64,000 nt of DNA, taken from Tillandsia leiboldiana. Its lineage: Eukaryota > Streptophyta > Magnoliopsida > Poales > Bromeliaceae. Shown here one piece after another: positions 46,169 to 57,060 of this stretch; positions within the stretch are counted from its first letter, which is position 1; every line of letters starts with the position of its first letter. Made by a program: the position numbers and the translations under genes. The stretch spans positions 16,130,251 to 16,194,250 of the forward strand of contig CM055065.1 in NCBI GenBank assembly GCA_029204045.2. The letters are read 5' to 3'. The notes under the pieces were generated by a model, which had not been told where the DNA came from, did no database searches, and saw nothing but the letters and a program-made list of their open reading frames with translations.

Positions 46169-48999
46169 TGTAAAAACTCTAAATATTTTATTTTAACAAA
46201 TAGTCTAAAAGTGAATTTTGACCGGGTTTATATTGAATTCAAAAGACCTATGTTGATTTATCTAGTCAATCGCCAGTGTGCGAGTTGCACGTTTTACGAG
46301 ACAAAAAGGCTACTTTCAATCCGGACATGATCTTGGAAATCCGAGTTGACCGTTGCGATCGTCTCGTCGAACTGAGCGAGATTTATATCAGCACTTTTCG
46401 ATCTGACGGTCGGATCTTCCAAAATTCAGCGAAGAAGCGGGGCAAAATTACCGCGACCAATATAACAGTGGTCTGCGCAGAGGTCACTTAAGTGAATTAC
46501 TGTATATGAACAGTAACCCTGATTTTCGGGACCTGACGAATACAACGTTGACTAACTCACTGTTCGGAATCCGAACATAGCATTTCAGGTAGTCGATTTG
46601 AACGGCTCCGATGTTCTGAACGCAATAGCGCAGTCGAAAATTCTGTTTGACGACTCTGGAATCTCGAAGAGCGCGAAAACTGCATGTTGACACAGTTATT
46701 ATGGACCGAGATTTATCCGGGCAGTTCTTCGAAAAATTAGAAATCGCTACCTGATAGGTCTCGTCGAGCCGGACGCCATGGCGCAGTCCATTTTTCCGTT
46801 TCGACGACCGGATCGCCTCGAAAAGCATAAAATACAGCGAAAAATGCGACTTTTGCACCTCATACCCTATGAAACCTGCCTCGTAAAGCGTGCCACTGCA
46901 TGAGGAGGGACTGAGTGTGAGACTAAAGTACGGTGAAGGACTGTACTGCAAATACCAAGTGGGGAGGGGTGTTATTGCAATTGTGCAAAGGTGACCTAGT
47001 ATATACATATATATATACATGCACATACGGCTAGGGTTCTGAAACCCTAGATTCCCCCGAGCCCCAGCCGCACCTCCAGCAACCTCCTCCCCTCTCTGCG
47101 TGCTCCGCGCAACCGAAGCTAGCGCCGGCGCCGCCTCCCGTCGCCGGAGAAGAAGAAGATCAAGACACCTCTTGATTCGGGTGACGGAGAGAGGGTGTCC
47201 AGGGAGGTCTTGGAGGGTCAAAACCGGTCTGTGAGGTCCCTCGTGAAGCCGCATCCGAGCCAAGGTGACCTCGGACCCAGCCGCCGCCGCGCGCGCCGCG
47301 GCCGTTCCCTCCTTCTTCGGTTTTCCGGCGAGGTAAGCTCTTAGGTTCTTCTTGTTATTCTTGCACCTAGACTCTACCAAGGGATTGCTGACACGAGAGG
47401 ACCTCTCGGGTGCAGGCCCAGCCGGCGCCGTCGTCCCGATCTCCGGGCGGGGGACCATCATCGGGATTATCGTTTCTTGACCGATCGCGGACGGCGGGCT
47501 TCATCGGCCGACAAGGTCGAGATCAACCCCGTTGCATCTTTCCCTTTCAACGACTGCAACATCCCCACGAGGTTGGAGGGCGATCGGATCAAGATCGGGG
47601 CCGCGCGAGCCAACCCTAGAAACCGGGTTTTTGGCACTTTGGCCGATCGCCGCCGTCAGGCCCGCCGCCGCTTCTGGACGCCGGCCACCACTGCACCGAG
47701 CTCCGTAGTGTTGAGACACGGCTTTTGGTCCAGTTGCACCGGCTCGGAGAAGCTTGGCCGGAATCCGCCATTAGAGGCCATTGACCTCGGCCGAGCTCCG
47801 CCGCCGCACGTCGTCGTCTCTTCCAGACGCCGGCCAAAGGTGCAGGTAAGCCCATTCACACATTCTAAGGTCACTGTGGCTTTGCATGGTTTACTAACGT
47901 CGGATTTTGATCTGCACAGTTGCACCCGAGAGCACTCGAGAGCATCTCCGGCCAACCCCTCCGCCGATCTCCGGCAAGCCGCAGGTGAGCAACACCTTCC
48001 GGTCATCATTTAGCACCATGCCCAATTAGGCTCTGAGTGATCATGTATAGGTAAGTTGTGGCATAGCTGCTTTTTGGACTTAGCAATTGTGGGCCAACCT
48101 TGCCCTCGGGAATCCGCGTCAGTCCAAACTTGTGAGCACGGCCTTGGTCTTGTCGTAACAGACGCGCTGAAATTTACGGCGCAGCTTTTGGATTCCACGG
48201 ATTTCAGAACGAGTCGAAACAAGCGTCAATTTAAGGTTTATGCAAATTCAATATATTATGGACCATGTGTTAATTGTAACGCGGCTGTCTTTAGACAGTG
48301 TTTGGCACAACTAGGCACCTTGTTAGAGTTCGTAGACCCCTCGTAGATCGGGAATTGGATTTTGTTCGGTAAATCGGAATTAGTGCCCCGTCTAAACATC
48401 TGTTATGCTGTCGTGTCGTCGGGACGGGTATATTGGAGTCTAGTTCTGACTACAGTCTCCGTTCAGGGCCCAGCAGTTCGGCACCAGCCTCCGGCAGGCT
48501 AGCGGGAGTTCGGGATCGGCCTTCATTCAGGTGGGTTGGTTGTACTTTATTCCTAGCCTCTAAATTCTATCCTATTGGACGGGTCTATTCTAAGGGTACT
48601 GTGGGTTACATAATGACGGGGATAGCTTATGCATGTTAGTGGGTTCGCTATAATGACTAGCGTCGATGCCGACGACGTGTTTTCTTTTCCACCCTTATAT
48701 GTCAGCGGGACACCTTCGAGTGCGCGCAGTAGATTACCGTTTACGATTATGCACTTACCTCATTTACCTCATTACTTTATTATTCTTATTGTGATACTGA
48801 CATGATGGTGGTTACGGTTACTGGGCTCGAGGTTGCCACACGCGCACCGCGGTTGTGGCCACCGCAGAGGGGTGCGCTTTTCCGGAAAAGAGGTCGTAGA
48901 ACCCGTGTATACCACGAGGTGTCGTAGTGGGGCCCCTATTAGGTGGGGGGTTGAGGCGCCTAGGTGCGAGGCGCGGAGCGACCCGCCGGTTAGTTGTAC

Positions 49000-49099
49000 N
49001 NNNNNNNNNNNNNNNNNNNNNNNNNNNNNNNNNNNNNNNNNNNNNNNNNNNNNNNNNNNNNNNNNNNNNNNNNNNNNNNNNNNNNNNNNNNNNNNNNNN
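49000..49099. other. Assembly gap, 100 N
   Basis: Exactly 100 N, the usual placeholder for unknown gap size. 48736-48999 and 49100-49364 both correspond to the same part of the partner LTR (about 42456-42730). Confidence 0.97.
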
Positions 49100-50121
49100 C
49101 CTTGTTTACGATTATTCACTTTACCTCATTTACCTCATTACTCATTATAGTTCTTTATTGTGGATACGACTGATGGTGTTACGGTTACTGGGCTCGAGTG
49201 TTGCCACACGCCACCCGCGTTTGGCCACCGCAGAGGGTGCGCTTTTCCGGAAAAGAGGTCCGTACGACCGTGTATACCCACGAGGTGTCGTAGTGGGGGC
49301 CCCTTATAGTTGTGGGGTTTGAGGCGCCCTAGGTGCGAGCGGAGCGACCCGCCGGTTAGTTGTCCGCGCGGTCGCGGTGTTGCAGGTACGTATGGGGCCG
49401 TCGGTAATGGACCGACGCGGCCGGGATATACAGGATGCAGGGGTACAGGTTGCCTTTCCTCCTTGGGAGGGTGGTTGCTCCAGTTGTTTTCACGGTTTGT
49501 TTTACTATATTCTCATGCTTTACTGTTTCTGCGTCACTGACATCCCACTTCGTGACAGGGTCCAGACGGGGAGAGAGGTAGGCGGTGGTGAGAGGGACAG
49601 GAGCAGCTGGGTCGCTGGGGACCCTGGACTGTGTTTATTCTTTTATTCTCGCTTTTCACTACTTTGTAGTTATGTGAGTGGTTCGCGATACCCTCGTGGG
49701 GTCGGCGTGGATGTCGGTACGGCTACATTTAGCGCCCCTGGTGGAATTTTTCCCTTTATCTCTATCGGCCATTTTAAAAAAAATCAAAAAAAACAGAAGC
49801 CAAAGAAAAGATTGCGAAAACTGTTTTTAAAATCTAAGTGTCGGGTGGGCACCGGTTTCAAAACCCTGTGGATTTATGGATTGCGAAAGGGATTTCAAAA
49901 CTTGGTGTCGGGTGGACACCGCTTTCAAAACCCTGTGGATTTATGCTAATTTCGGAACTAGCTTTCAAAACGTAAGCGCGGGTAGGCGCTCCTCCAAAAC
50001 TGTGGATTTATCCTTTCCAAATTTTCCGGCCATAGTTCTCGGTTATTAGTTTAGAATGCTGGTTAATTGTTGTGATTGATTGGCTGAGTATGTTGGAGCA
50101 TGAACTGAACGCTACGCCGTG

Positions 50122-50167
50122 CACATACAGGGGAGACTCCGTCCGTTGCAGAGTGATCCTGTATGTG
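50122..50167 (+). other. Conserved U5 hairpin (G4 3' LTR)
   Basis: CACATACAGG / CCTGTATGTG, as in the 5' LTR, followed by TGGCGGGTCTG. Confidence 0.75.
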
Positions 50168-50295
50168 TGGCGGGTCTGGGCACGTGCCGGGGAAGAGGGG
50201 TTCTCTTTTAAACAAAAAAAAAAAATTTTTACACGTCAAACATTCGACTTTATGAATCGTTTCCGCTAAAACAAACCCCGGGGCGTGACAGCGGC

Positions 50296-50413
50296 CCACA
50301 GAGATGTAAAAACACTAAACAATTCAGTGTCACCGTACCGACATCCACACCGACCCCACGAGGGTATCGAAACCATCCACAGTCTACAAATAATAATGGA
50401 ATGCGACAGTAAG
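50296..50413 (-). repeat. 5' LTR of G3, second piece
   Basis: 118 bp matching 33200-33325, between the G4 and G5 insertions. Ends with gtaag (50409-50413), the G5 target site. Confidence 0.9.
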
Positions 50414-50736
50414 TGTAGTGTCCCAGGTTTCCCGTGGTTTTGCCCTGTTTCGGGGTGTAGAACACCTATTAATTGGTGTGTGGGGCCCCAACATGTCAAA
50501 GTGATATGTTGTTTGGAACCTGGAGAGGATTTGGGAGGAAGCCGACCTTCGGCGCCTTTGCCGAATTTTAGGAGTGGAATCGGGCCTAACCGGAGGCCGA
50601 TTTGAATTCAGCGCGGAAAAAACGCTGAAAAACGGCTATTTACTTATTTATTTTGGAGTCCGGATGCCAAAAAATGGACCCCCGGAAGTTTTCTGCGCAA
50701 ATCGGTGCACGGGGGAAGCTGTGGACCGGCCGGGAA

Positions 50737-51177
50737 CACGTGGCAGGCTCTTATTGGGCCGTGCACGGCTCTCGGTCCACGGGGTGGACCGCCGGTGCAC
50801 GGTGGACCGGCGGCCACGTGGCAGGCGCTGGTTGGGCCGGTGTAGCGCGCTGCGGCGCACGGAGCGTGCGCGGGCAGCGCGGGCCGGCCGGGCAGTGGCG
50901 GGGCTAGTGCGCGGTGCACGGTGGACCGGGGCGCGCCACGTGGCGGCCCCCGGGTGGACGGCGCAGGTGCGCGCGGTGCACCCGCGGGCGTGCGCCTGCG
51001 GCCGTACGCGCACGTGGGCGGCGCGTTGACTGACCGCACCGTGTCGGGTGGGCGGCGCCGCCCCACGTGGCACCACGCCAGTGGCTGGCGCCGCACGCGC
51101 GTGCTGACCAGGGAGGGGGGGCACGTGGCGCCTCCCCGTTGGGCCCGCACGGCTGCCGCCTGTTTGGCGGACACGTG
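50737..51177. promoter_or_regulatory. Cluster of seven G-box (CACGTG) sites in the G5 LTR
   Basis: CACGTG at 50737, 50815, 50938, 51011, 51064, 51122 and 51172, several as CCACGTGGC. They lie 200-640 bp upstream of the TATA-like box. G-boxes bind plant bZIP and bHLH factors in light and ABA responses; activity here is inferred. Confidence 0.6.
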
Positions 51178-51374
51178 TCGGGCCCTTGGCCGGGTCGGAC
51201 GGCTGGTTGGACGCGGCAGGATCCCGTGCGCGGGTTGGGCTGGGCTGGGCTGCACTGTGCGCGCCCGAAATCCTTGGGCCGGGCCGCACTGTAGCCGCCC
51301 GAAGTGCCGGGCCGCACTGTAGCAGCCCGAATCTGGGGACACGTTGGGTATTATCCCAATTGTTTTTGTGGGCC

Positions 51375-51382
51375 TATTTAAA
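51375..51382 (+). promoter_or_regulatory. G5 5' LTR TATA-like box
   Basis: TATTTAAA in gggcctatttaaaggcctcc, followed about 35 bp on by a pyrimidine-rich stretch suited to transcription start. The 3' LTR copy is at 59627-59634. Confidence 0.6.
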
Positions 51383-52527
51383 GGCCTCCCCTCCCTTCTT
51401 TTTCTCTGTTTTCCGAGAGATAGAGAGAGAATTTGTGGGAGGGGCCTTAAGAGAAGTTTTCATCTTCTTATTTTCTACCTCGTGGTGCGTTCCCAGATTT
51501 CTGGAAGTTCGACAGCGGCATCCCGGATTTTACAGTGGGCCTCGTTTTTTCCCCAATCTTGGCCGTTATCGTCGCATTTCAGTCCGAGGAGTCCCCTGCG
51601 CAGTACAAGAGTCCTCTTTCGACGATTTCTTCGCCGGTTGTGTTCCTAAGAGGTAAGGCTTCGTTTTCCGTGTTGGTGGTTTCTCTGGATTCCGATTCCT
51701 TGGCACGATTCCCGAGGTGTTTTGACCCCTATTTTGCTGTTTGGGTTTTTGGACAGCGGCGACTTCGACGAATTATTTCTCAGCGTAGGAATATCAGATC
51801 GAGGCGATTCAAGAGTCGATTTTGGGATACTTTTCGCGAGGAACGCAACCGTGATTTTTTTGAGATTTTAGGATCTCGAGACAGAGGTGAAATTCCTCGT
51901 TTTGCGTGCTGATTGTAAAAATAGCAATTATGTGTTTGAAACTTGTAGTTTTTACACCGTGTACACTTATGTGATGTTGTAGGTTGCTGTTTCAGCAGAC
52001 GGTGTGAGTAGAGGACAGCGGGTATTTTTGGGTGTTTTGTGCATGCTTTTCGAGGTGGGTGGTTGCGTTTCCTCTTTGTTGACTTGCACACTAGGAATAG
52101 TAGAGTTTCCCAATATTAAATGTGATAGTTAACTTGTGGTATATGAACCTATTGCATTTGCCCCCTAAATTAAGTGATAGCTTTTATGTGATTAATCTGG
52201 GACAATAAAGTTGGAAATTGCTATATCTTAATCCGCATGCAAATAAATAACCCTTTAATATTTTAAATTGATTCTTTACAAGAAACCTTAGTCACCTTTC
52301 AAATGCTTTTAAAAGAGAACACTGGCATGCTTATTTGGACAACTAGTTAAGCCACTAGTTTACTGCAGCACTTATTATGGGATTTGACTAGGAGAAAAAC
52401 ATGCTTTATTGTTATTATTCTCTATCGATGCATGATGATCGAGTAGGAGCGGGATCTTGAGATGGTGTAGTTGGATCTTGAGTCTGGGACAGTTTAGACT
52501 CGTTTTGGGGATTATGGGGCATAGTGG

Positions 52528-52619
52528 CAACCGCGGATATTAGGCGGTTGACCAGATATTCTTACCTTATCAGATTAGGGTCTATGGGTTCAGCGGTGAC
52601 CGCGGATTTTGGGCGGTTG
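52528..52619 (+). repeat. Two W-box hairpins in the G5 LTR
   Basis: CAACCGC / GCGGTTG (52528-52550) and TGACCGC / GCGGTTG (about 52597-52619), the same units as the G2 array. The 3' LTR has copies near 60784 and 60854. Confidence 0.7.
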
Positions 52620-53448
52620 ACCGGATGTTATTATCACATCAGATTAGGGATCGGGGTTGCATAGTGGATGGAGTATTCCCACTTTGATCATGGTCATGAT
52701 CCAGTCCTGCTAGTGTGAGACATTGGTTACAGAGATGCTTGATACAGAGATACTTTACTCGTGTGGGTCGCTCCCCTCGAGTGCCACTCCGGAGTAGGCT
52801 TTTTGACCGTGATGGGTGCCGGTCAGTTGGTGAGTTGTGAGTGATGACAGAGCAGGCAGTGCCAGTATTTCCTGGCCCTCTGATTGTGTTTCTTTGGGCA
52901 GTCAGCTTTATAGTTGCATATATACAGTTATCTTTTGGCACTGCATTTAGAGGCATAGTAGTGGTAGTTCCTTTTTCAGCAGTCTTTATTGCATACTACT
53001 GTTCTTCCTTTTGCCTCTTTATTCCTAGTAGGTGCGTCAGCGTTAGAGGTTTTACCCGCTAGGGGAGGCTACTGGTTTATCTAGTAGTTCTCACCCCCAT
53101 TGTTGTTTTCTGTCCTTTTCCCCTTTGTTTTGGCAGAGTCATCTATGGGAGTTGCTGGGCCTTCAGCGGCAGATCGAGGTAAGAGGATCGCCGACTAGCT
53201 AGATCGTCTACCCCAAGTGAGAGACTAGCGAGGTTTTATTGTACCCCCTTTTGTATCCCAGACTGCAGTAGTTTCCTTTGGGTCTGGCTTTGGCCAGCTG
53301 GTGTATATTTATGGTGAGCTGGGAGTATATTGTACTTTTATTTTAGCTTGTAGCTTATTTCAGTCTGAGATTACTTTTAGTTTATTAGTTCAGCTCTGTT
53401 TATGCTCTTTTATTTTATATTATCTATCTGAGCAGGTTACCAGCGCTT

Positions 53449-53476
53449 CGTGTACATGGAAAATTCCGTGTGCACG
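53449..53476 (+). other. Conserved U5 hairpin (G5 5' LTR)
   Basis: CGTGTACATGG / CCGTGTGCACG, 11-bp stem with two G-U pairs, followed by GCGGATCTG. Confidence 0.75.
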
Positions 53477-53533
53477 GCGGATCTGTTGGCGGGCCCGGGT
53501 TCTGGTTTACACTCGGGGCGTGACAGATTAAGT

Positions 53534-53545
53534 TAGTATCAGAGC
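53534..53545 (+). other. G5 primer-binding site, mutated
   Basis: TAGTATCAGAGC, one base off the consensus TGGTATCAGAGC. Confidence 0.8.
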
Positions 53546-53686
53546 TTAGGGATAGGTCAGTTGGGACTTAGGAAACCCTAGGCTTTTGGCAGACCCTAGG
53601 ATGATAGGGCGCGAGAGGCGTGACATTTCGCGAAAGTCGTTGATTTATTTATGGACTCTTCCAGTGAGTGAAGAGGGATCGACATA

Positions 53687-53745
53687 CCCAATTTCTGGTG
53701 GACCGTTATGTTGGCTGCAGACAACATAAAGTCGCAGAAATTGGG
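53687..53745 (+). other. Leader hairpin with palindromic CTGCAG loop (G5)
   Basis: Outer stem CCCAATTTCTG (53687-53697) with CAGAAATTGGG (53735-53745), 11 bp and perfect, though the sequence differs from G2. Inner hairpin ATGTTGGCTGCAGACAACAT is at 53708-53727. Confidence 0.78.
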
Positions 53746-53817
53746 GGATGTCTTTGACTTTCGCTAGATTGGGGTCGTGTGGGGTTATGTTACTTATTCG
53801 TGATTTCTTGTGGCAGG

Positions 53818-55180
53818 ATGCCTCCCCGACGTCGGATCCCTACTCGGGGTGTCCCGTTACCCCCTGATGAGCCAGGGCAGCCTACACCCCCCGAGCTTAC
53901 TGAGTTGAGGGCCTTGGTGGCCCAATTGGCGGAGGGTCAGCGCCGCCAGGAGCAGAGGTTTGAGCAGCTCCTTTCCCAGAGAGAGGCACCATCCCCAGCT
54001 GTTCCTGAGGCCCTTGTGCCTCCTGTTGCACCTTTTGTGCCGTCAGCGCCATCTTCGAGTAGCGGGGCTCCTGGAGCTATTCAGCCTTTGACTGCGGAGG
54101 AGGAGCAGGATATCGCTAACAAACTCTCCAAGTTTGTTCAGCGGGGACCCCCTAGATTCTCAGGGCCGGATGCGCAGCCCTGGGCTGTTGGGAGATGGCT
54201 TTCTGCAATGGAGAAGCTTTTTCGGGACTTCTTCATCGACCCGAGGTATCGAGTGCACATGGCGGTGCACTGTTTGGACGGAGATGCTGATTTTTGGTGG
54301 CAGCGGGTAGAGCCCCTGGAGTTCCGGATTACTCGGCAGCTGCCTTGGGAGGAGTTCCGACGGATGGTGCTGGACACCTATTTTTCGACCAGTGCGAAGA
54401 AGAAGTTGGAGGACGACTTGAAGAACCTGCAGCAGGGCGATCGATCGGCTCATGCCTATTTCCAGGAGTTCACGGAGTTGCTGAACTGTGTGCCCTTCGT
54501 CGCTCGGGACGGTCCGCACCAGGTTGAGTTGTTCGAGGGAGGCCTCCATCCAGAGATTTACACGCTGGTGCATGCTCAGAGATTTCAGACTCTGGAGGCA
54601 GCCGCAGAGCATGCACAGTGGGTGGAGAGAGGTGATCTGGTGGTGGCCAGACAGAGGGCCGCGGTCGCTCAGAGCTCCGACAGAAAGCGACCAGCCCAGG
54701 ACGAGGGGGGACAGGCCAGTACTTGGAGGCCACCCCGACCGCCACCGCCTCAGTTCCCAGGCCGTGGGCGTTCGGAGCGGCGAGGGCCTAGTGGGTCCCA
54801 GAGGCCCCCGCAGCAGCAGCAGCAGCAGCAGAGATCTCATTCGTCGCAGCGCGGGTCTCAGCGGCAACCACAGCGACAGCGACAGTCTCAGCAGCAGCAG
54901 TCCCGATAGTCACGGGCTCCCAGCAGTTGTATCTTCTGTGGAGGTCCGCACTTCCCCGGCACTTGCGACCAACGGTGGGGTCGCTGCTACGGATGTGGAC
55001 AGCCAGGGCACATTCGAGCTGCGTGCCCCTTTTCGACTTCAGCCGCTCCTTCTTCAACATCTGCCCCAGCATCATCGCAGCAGCGGTCGACGGCTCAGCG
55101 GCCTTTTGCTCTAGCGAGCAAGCCATCTTCTTCCCATCCCACCGATTATTGCCCTCCAGCTCAGAGTGGGCGAGTGTATG
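53818..55180 (+). pseudogene. gag: G5 gag with a premature amber stop
   Basis: ATG 53818 follows the leader and encodes MPPRRRIPTRGVPLPP, Glu/Gln-rich helices (RQEQRFEQLL), then the retrotransposon Gag domain (about 54110-54640; WWQRVEPLEFRITRQLPWEE). A Gln/Ser/Arg-rich tail with a CAG microsatellite (54810-54832) leads to TAG 54907-54909. The same frame continues with CIFCGGPHFPGTC (54928-54966) and CYGCGQPGHIRAAC (54985-55026), the nucleocapsid knuckles, so the stop truncates Gag before its RNA-binding part and also cuts off pol. The upstream ATG at 53779 is unlikely, since G2 homology points to 53818. Confidence 0.9.
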
Positions 55181-55788
55181 CTGCACAGGTAGAGGATTCT
55201 TCAGCGGCGGACCATGTGGTGGCAGGTATCACCTTACTCTCTGGCATTAGGACTCGTACCTTATTTGATACTGGAGCATCGCATTCTTTCATTAGTAGAT
55301 CTTTTGCATTATTACATGGGTTAGAGGTAGGATTTTTGCCACGTGCACGAGAGGTTCAGATTCCTGATCACACTCTGCACGTGGAGGAGTGTTGTTGGTC
55401 CTGCCCGATGCAGATCGAATCCTGGATTTTGCCAGCAGACCTGTTGGTCTTGAGACAGCTGAGCGACTTTGATGTGATTCTTGGGATGGACTGGCTGGCT
55501 CGGTATTTCGCGACTATTGATTGTGCCGCGAGGACTGTCACTTTTAGAGAGCCAGGCCAGGAGATGTTTGTATATCGGGGATGTCAGAGTGCTTTCTTTG
55601 CCTCTGTGGTTTCGACTTCCCGAGCGAGGCGGATGATTCATCGAGGATGTGTAGCCTTTTTGGCTAGTGTTGTTGAGGGGCCTACGGCGACACCGGGACT
55701 CGGGGATATTCCTATTGCCCGCGAGTTTCCAGATGTTTTTCCACCTGAGCTGACTAGTATGCCGCCAGACAGAGAGATTGAGTTGTGA
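55181..55788 (+). pseudogene. pr: G5 protease
   Basis: Aspartic protease that would cut the Gag-Pol polyprotein. Active site DTGA is at 55267-55278 in LFDTGASHSFISRSF, with the ILGMDWLARY block near 55480, in frame with gag. A one-base T deletion at about 55785 makes the frame end at TGA 55786-55788 instead of passing into RT. Confidence 0.9.
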
Positions 55789-57060
55789 TTGACGTAGTTC
55801 CAGGAACTGCGCCAATCTCTAAGGCTCCTTATCGGATGGCACCGGCTGAGCTGCGAGAGCTTAAAGCACAGCTGCAAGACCTGATGGATAAGGGCTTATT
55901 AGACCAAGTGTGTCGCCTTTGGGAGCACCGGTGCTATTCGTAAAAAAGAAGGATGGGTCACTTCGGTTGTGTGTGGACTATAGGGAATTGAACAAAGTGA
56001 CCATTAAGAACAAGTACCCTTTGCCGCGCATCGATGATCTCTTTGATCAGCTGCAAGGGTCTTGTGTATTTTCCAAAATTGATCTACAGTCTGGTTACCA
56101 CCAACTGAAGGTGAAGGCCGAGGATATTCCTAAGACTGCTTTCAGATCACGGTACGGGCATTATGAGTTTACAGTTATGCCGTTTGGATTGACTAATGCC
56201 CCTGCCGCCTTTATGGACTTGATGAACAGGATATTTCGGCCCTTTCTGGATCGTTTTGTGGTGGTGTTCATTGATGATATCCTTATTTACTCCCGAAGCG
56301 AGGCCGAGCACGACGAGCACTTGAGGACTGTGCTACAACTTCTACGAGATAAGAAGTTGTATGCCAAGTTGTCAAAGTGCGAGTTTTGGCTTCGGGAGGT
56401 AGCTTTCTTGGGCCATGTGATTTCCGCCGCCGGTGTAGCAGTAGACCCGGCGAAGATTGAGGCAGTTCGAGATTGGCCCCGACCGACGACTGTATCTGAG
56501 GTGCGCAGCTTCATGGGGTTAGCTGGTTATTATCGTCGGTTTGTGGAAGGCTTTGCGAAGCTTTCCACACCCCTCACTCGGTTGACGCGTAAAGGAGTTA
56601 AGTTTATCTGGAGTGAGGACTGCCAGAGGAGCTTTGAGGAGCTAAAGGATAGATTGATGACCGCTCCTATCCTTTCCCTCCCTGTTATGGGGAAAGGATA
56701 TGTGATCTACAGTGATGCATCGCACAGTGGGCTTGGATGCGTGCTGATGCAGGAAGGGAGGGTAATTGCTTATGCATCGAGACAGCTTAAGGATTACGAG
56801 AAGAATTATCCTACCCATGATTTGGAACTTGCTGCCGTGGTGTTTGCACTGAAGCTTTGGCGCCATTACCTATATGGGGAGCACTGTGAGATCTACACCG
56901 ACCACAAGAGCCTAAAGTACCTGTTCACGCAGAAGGAACTGAATTTGAGGCAGCGCAGATGGTTAGAGCTACTAAAGGATTATGATGTGGACATCCTTTA
57001 CCACCCAGGCAAGGCTAACGTAGTCGCTGACGCATTGAGCCGGAGAGCAGTACAGAGTTT
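55789..57060 (+). pseudogene. rt-rh: G5 reverse transcriptase and RNase H
   Basis: RT copies the RNA genome and RNase H removes the RNA strand. After the first shift, PGTAPISKAPYRMAPAEL is readable, and a second T deletion at about 55896 restores the frame that is then open to 57520. Visible are SPLGAPVLFVKKKDGSLRL (the usual Trp after SP is Leu), YPLPRIDDLFDQLQG, the catalytic FIDDILIYS (from 56267), RSFMGLAGYYRRFVEGF, then RNase H with YSDASHSGLGCVLMQ and IYTDHKSLKYLF, ending YHPGKANVVADALSRR near 57050. Confidence 0.93.

Larger units (their letters stand above)
39896..50290 (+). mobile_element. G4: non-autonomous Ty3-Gypsy-type element with a gag remnant only
   Basis: LTRs 39896-43648 and 46169-50290 flank 2.5 kb of internal sequence. 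Perfect target duplication gcggc (39891-39895 and 50291-50295). The internal region has a PBS and a gag with four zinc knuckles but no protease, RT or integrase that I can find, so it fits the TR-GAG class and depends on other elements. The U5 tandem repeats show it is related to G3. Confidence 0.92.
46169..50290 (+). repeat. 3' LTR of G4 with an assembly gap
   Basis: 4122 bp including 100 N and a falsely repeated segment of about 264 bp. Without these it is about 3758 bp, matching the 3753-bp partner. Many differences from the partner are homopolymer-length changes. Confidence 0.92.
50414..53525 (+). repeat. 5' LTR of G5, 3112 bp
   Basis: Begins TGTAGTGTCCCAGG and ends CACTCGGGGCGTGACA. Contains a GC-rich U3 block with seven CACGTG sites, a TATA-like box, two W-box hairpins and the U5 hairpin. 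Confidence 0.95.

Noticed and set aside
46484..47461. 325-codon minus-strand ORF in the G4 3' LTR
   Set aside because: It lies antisense across the LTR promoter and leader, and the matching region of the 5' LTR is broken by indels. It resembles no known protein.
50644..51342. 232-codon and 213-codon minus-strand ORFs in the G5 LTR, repeated at 58891-59633
   Set aside because: Antisense to the G-box U3 block, frame shifts between the two LTR copies, no domain.
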